A stretch of 7,662 nt of DNA from an uncultured Angelakisella sp. (GTDB lineage: Bacteria > Bacillota > Clostridia > Oscillospirales > Ruminococcaceae), in the NCBI GenBank assembly GCA_904420255.1, contig CAJFUT010000178.1, positions 1 through 7,662 on the forward strand. Reading direction: 5' to 3'. A program made the translations under genes and the position numbers. Below are positions 6,362 to 7,662 of the stretch, in pieces (the stretch's first letter is position 1; the number at the start of each line of letters is the position of its first letter). Under the pieces are notes generated by a model. That model did not search any database, had not been told where the DNA came from, and worked only from the letters and a program-made list of their open reading frames with translations.

Positions 6362-6407
6362 CCCGCCGCCCATGGGAAGATGTGCATCCTCATCTTCCGG
6401 CGCCGGG
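6362..6407 (+). promoter_or_regulatory. Structured 5' leader of rpmE, candidate ribosomal-protein (L31) leader
   Basis: The untranslated leader contains a long stem-loop. The inner stem GGAAGATG/CATCTTCC (6375-6382 with 6391-6398) is perfect over 8 bp around an 8-nt loop. The outer stem CCCGCCGCC/GGCGCCGGG (6362-6370 with 6399-6407) has one mismatch in nine, with a one-sided CATG bulge (6371-6374) between the two stems. It lies between the promoter and the SD (AGAGGTG, 6415-6421) and is not followed by a T-tract, so it is not a terminator. Autoregulatory leaders bound by bL31 are known in several phyla; whether this one matches a described class cannot be told by eye. Confidence 0.6.
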
Positions 6408-6427
6408 ACATGAAAGAGGTGAAATAG

Positions 6428-6631
6428 ATGAAAGACGGAATCCATCCCAAGTATGGCCCCTCGGTGATCCGCTGCGCCTGCGGCAACACCATCGAAACCC
6501 GTTCCACCAAGCCGGAGATCCGCGTGGAGATCTGCTCCAAGTGCCATCCCTTCTTTACCGGCAAGCAGAAGCTGGTGGACAGCGGCGGCCGCGTGGACCG
6601 CTTCAACAAGCGTTTCAACCGCGGGAAATAA
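6428..6631 (+). CDS. rpmE: 50S ribosomal protein bL31, zinc-binding (C+) type
   Basis: Small large-subunit ribosomal protein that bridges the 50S and 30S heads. The 67-aa sequence opens with M-K-D-G-I-H-P-K-Y and carries the family zinc ligands Cys16-x-Cys18 and Cys36-x-x-Cys39, followed by H-P-F-F-T-G-K-Q and the basic tail D-R-F-N-K-R-F. All four cysteines are present, so this is the zinc-containing C+ form rather than the Zur-controlled C- form. The ATG is preceded by AGAGGTGA (6415-6422), 5 nt upstream. The gene has its own promoter and leader upstream and a strong terminator starting 13 nt after its stop codon, so it looks like a monocistronic unit with possible read-through to yigZ. Confidence 0.98.
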   Translation: MKDGIHPKYGPSVIRCACGNTIETRSTKPEIRVEICSKCHPFFTGKQKLVDSGGRVDRFNKRFNRGK

Positions 6632-6644
6632 GTCGGCTCGCAGC

Positions 6645-6682
6645 AAGCGGCGCAAGGGGTGCACCTTGTGCCGCTTTTGTTT
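6645..6682 (+). terminator. Intrinsic terminator of rpmE, possibly an attenuator for yigZ
   Basis: A 13-bp stem (6645-6657 with 6664-6676, one G-T/U pair at 6652/6669) closes a 6-nt GGTGCA loop and runs straight into TTTTGTTT (6675-6682). This is the clearest intrinsic terminator in the window. It ends only 9 nt before the yigZ Shine-Dalgarno. Confidence 0.9.
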
Positions 6683-6704
6683 GCCGCCGGGAAGGAGGGG
6701 CTTT

Positions 6705-7334
6705 ATGGAGGAGGGCTACCGCACGGTGGAGGCCCCCGCCCAGGACGAGTTTATTGAGCGGCGGTCCCGGTTTATCGGCCACATCGCCCCGGTTTCCACC
6801 GAGGAGGAGGCCATGGCCTTTGTGGCCTCGGTGCGGGAGAGCCACCGGGAGGCCACCCACAACGTCTATGCCTATGTCCTGCGCCAGGGCCAGCTGATGC
6901 GCTTCTCCGATGACGGGGAGCCCCAGGGCACCGCCGGCAAGCCGGTGCTGGAGGTGATCCTCCGGGAGGGGCTCACCGACGTGGCGGTGGTGGTGACCCG
7001 GTATTTCGGGGGGATCCTCCTGGGGGCGGGGGGCCTGGTCCGGGCCTACGCCCAGGGGGCCAAGACGGCGGTGGACGCCGCCCAGGTGCTGAATATGCAG
7101 CCCGCCGCGGTGCTGGAGCTGGACATGGGCTACGATTTCTACGGCAAAGCCACCTACATCCTGCCCAAATATGAGGTGGTGACCCTGGACAGCATTTTTG
7201 CCGAGGGAGTGCGGCTGCGGCTCCTCTGCAAGAAGGCCCGGCTCCCCGCCTTCCGCAAGGAGTTGGAGGAGCTTTCCTCCGGGACGGTGGCGCCCCTGGT
7301 GCTGGAAGAAAAATATGCCCATTTTGCCCGGTAG
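6705..7334 (+). CDS. yigZ: YigZ/IMPACT-family protein (UPF0029 domain plus DUF1949)
   Basis: Conserved cytoplasmic protein of the YigZ/YvyE family, related to the N-terminal part of eukaryotic IMPACT; its biochemical role in bacteria is not settled. The 209-aa length matches the usual 200-215 aa. The UPF0029 domain (about 15-120) includes S-R-F-I-G-H, the highly conserved R-F-S-D-D-G-E-P-Q-G-T-A-G-K-P stretch, and V-V-V-T-R-Y-F-G-G with G-A-G-G-L-V-R-A-Y. A DUF1949-like alpha/beta domain fills the last third. The start at 6705 is supported by AAGGAGG (6692-6698) 6 nt upstream; earlier in-frame start codons fall inside the rpmE terminator. I see no separate promoter between the terminator and this gene, so expression probably relies on read-through. 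Confidence 0.94.
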   Translation: MEEGYRTVEAPAQDEFIERRSRFIGHIAPVSTEEEAMAFVASVRESHREATHNVYAYVLRQGQLMRFSDDGEPQGTAGKPVLEVILREGLTDVAVVVTRYFGGILLGAGGLVRAYAQGAKTAVDAAQVLNMQPAAVLELDMGYDFYGKATYILPKYEVVTLDSIFAEGVRLRLLCKKARLPAFRKELEELSSGTVAPLVLEEKYAHFAR

Positions 7335-7382
7335 GCCGGGCGGCCAAGTCCGTGAGCTGGGTTTTCTGAATCGTTGGTTTGT

Positions 7383-7420
7383 GCCCCGCTCTTTGGGGGC
7401 TAGGCCCGCAACCCCTTTTT
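7383..7420 (+). terminator. Possible terminator region of yigZ
   Basis: GCCCC (7383-7387) can pair with GGGGC (7396-7400). Alternatively GGGC (7397-7400) can pair with GCCC (7404-7407), ahead of CCCCTTTTT (7412-7420). The T5 tract after GC-rich inverted repeats 50-85 nt past the yigZ stop suggests termination, but no single fold is convincing. Confidence 0.35.
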
Positions 7421-7476
7421 CTGCAACGCTGCGCCTCATTCTATCTTTGTTTTGCTCGCAGCGCTGGTCCGAGGAT

Positions 7477-7504
7477 GCCACTTTCTTGATCAAAAGAAAG
7501 TGGC
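7477..7504. repeat. Perfect inverted repeat, 11-bp arms (GCCACTTTCTT)
   Basis: GCCACTTTCTT (7477-7487) and AAGAAAGTGGC (7494-7504) are perfect complements around the 6-nt loop GATCAA. From memory, very similar AAGAAAGTGGC-type palindromes recur between genes in GC-rich gut clostridia; this was not checked by search. The short T-run within the arms does not make it a conventional terminator. Confidence 0.7.
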
Positions 7505-7543
7505 CAAAGATTGACCGGGGGCGGGGTGGCCCCCGCTGGCTCG

Positions 7544-7572
7544 CAATTTGCTTCACTTCGTTTCGCAAATTG
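7544..7572. repeat. Inverted repeat CAATTTGC/GCAAATTG with 13-nt loop
   Basis: CAATTTGC (7544-7551) and GCAAATTG (7565-7572) pair perfectly around TTCACTTCGTTTC. This AT-rich patch stands out against the surrounding G/C tracts. It follows the 7477-7504 palindrome closely and probably belongs to the same repeat unit. Confidence 0.65.
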
Positions 7573-7603
7573 ATTCCCCCCCCCGGAGGGCAGGGGGGCA
7601 CAT

Positions 7604-7621
7604 GGGGGGACTGGTCCCCCC
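7604..7621. repeat. Perfect inverted repeat GGGGGGAC/GTCCCCCC
   Basis: Eight-bp arms at 7604-7611 and 7614-7621 flank a TG dinucleotide; CAC (7599-7601) and GTG (7622-7624) could extend the stem past a small bulge. The neighbouring C9 tract (7576-7584) could compete for the same G-run. Confidence 0.65.
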
Positions 7622-7662
7622 GTGAGGGCCGACCTGCCCCGAAGGGGCGGGCCTTCCGCAGA

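Larger units (their letters stand above)
7335..7662. other. Gene-free tail rich in inverted repeats
   Basis: No supportable gene lies in these 328 nt. The stretch instead holds a run of stem-loops: 7425-7433 with 7457-7465 (one mismatch), 7477-7487 with 7494-7504, 7521-7526 with 7531-7536, 7544-7551 with 7565-7572, 7604-7611 with 7614-7621, and a nested pair (7625-7630 with 7650-7655 around 7636-7640 with 7644-7648). There is also a C9 tract at 7576-7584. This looks like part of an interspersed intergenic repeat that continues beyond the window; a structured RNA is the alternative. Confidence 0.6.

Noticed and set aside
6352..6897. A 181-codon plus-strand frame overlapping rpmE and yigZ
   Set aside because: It runs through rpmE, a terminator and the yigZ start in a different frame, and its Arg/Pro-rich translation matches nothing.
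7326..7341. GCCCGG/CCGGGC stem around the yigZ stop codon as a terminator
   Set aside because: A 6-bp stem with a 4-nt loop and no following T-tract; more likely a coincidence of GC-rich sequence.
6615..7601. A 328-codon minus-strand open frame covering yigZ and part of the tail
   Set aside because: Mostly the antisense shadow of yigZ. The upstream part comes from the inverted-repeat region, which tends to generate spurious frames when such repeats recur.
7335..7662. CRISPR array, tRNA or insertion-sequence end in the tail
   Set aside because: There are no regularly spaced direct repeats, no cloverleaf with a T-arm, and no transposase remnant; the symmetry is local hairpins only.

Overview
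The window comes from a GC-rich Gram-positive bacterium. The promoters are textbook sigma-A type (TTGNCN, exactly 17 bp, TANAAT). Shine-Dalgarno sequences are strong and purine-rich, two exported proteins carry lipobox signal peptides, and third codon positions are dominated by G/C. The gene set (CapA-family lipoprotein, YifB/ComM, PgcA-type phosphohexomutase, zinc-type bL31, YigZ) and the intergenic repeat at the right end best fit a GC-rich gut clostridium of the Oscillospiraceae type (Flavonifractor/Lawsonibacter-like). That placement is inferred from style, not from a marker-gene comparison.

Layout, left to right. Positions 1-1608: a serine-hydrolase (class C beta-lactamase/PBP-like) lipoprotein on the minus strand, preceded by a divergent promoter pair. 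Positions 1609-2802: a CapA-family (PGA_cap fold) lipoprotein on the plus strand. Positions 2803-2895: a long imperfect hairpin between convergent genes. Positions 2896-4437: yifB/comM, an AAA+ ATPase, on the minus strand. Positions 4438-4585: a second divergent promoter pair. Positions 4586-6283: phosphoglucomutase/phosphomannomutase. Positions 6284-6427: an rpmE promoter containing a perfect 14-bp palindrome, followed by a structured 5' leader. Positions 6428-6631: rpmE (bL31). Positions 6645-6682: a strong intrinsic terminator. Positions 6705-7334: yigZ (IMPACT family). Positions 7335-7662: a gene-free tail packed with inverted repeats, very probably part of an interspersed intergenic repeat.

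The genes do not form one pathway. The two lipoproteins share a promoter region and are both predicted to act at the outer face of the membrane, so they may be a small envelope module. The rest is housekeeping: DNA uptake/recombination (YifB), sugar-phosphate interconversion (PgcA), the ribosome (bL31) and a conserved protein of uncertain role (YigZ). I see no mobile element, CRISPR array, tRNA or rRNA, and no clear new multi-gene system. The less ordinary material is regulatory: the rpmE leader and palindrome, the terminator just ahead of yigZ, the G9 tract between divergent promoters, the 9-bp in-frame repeat in the hydrolase gene, and the hairpin-rich tail.
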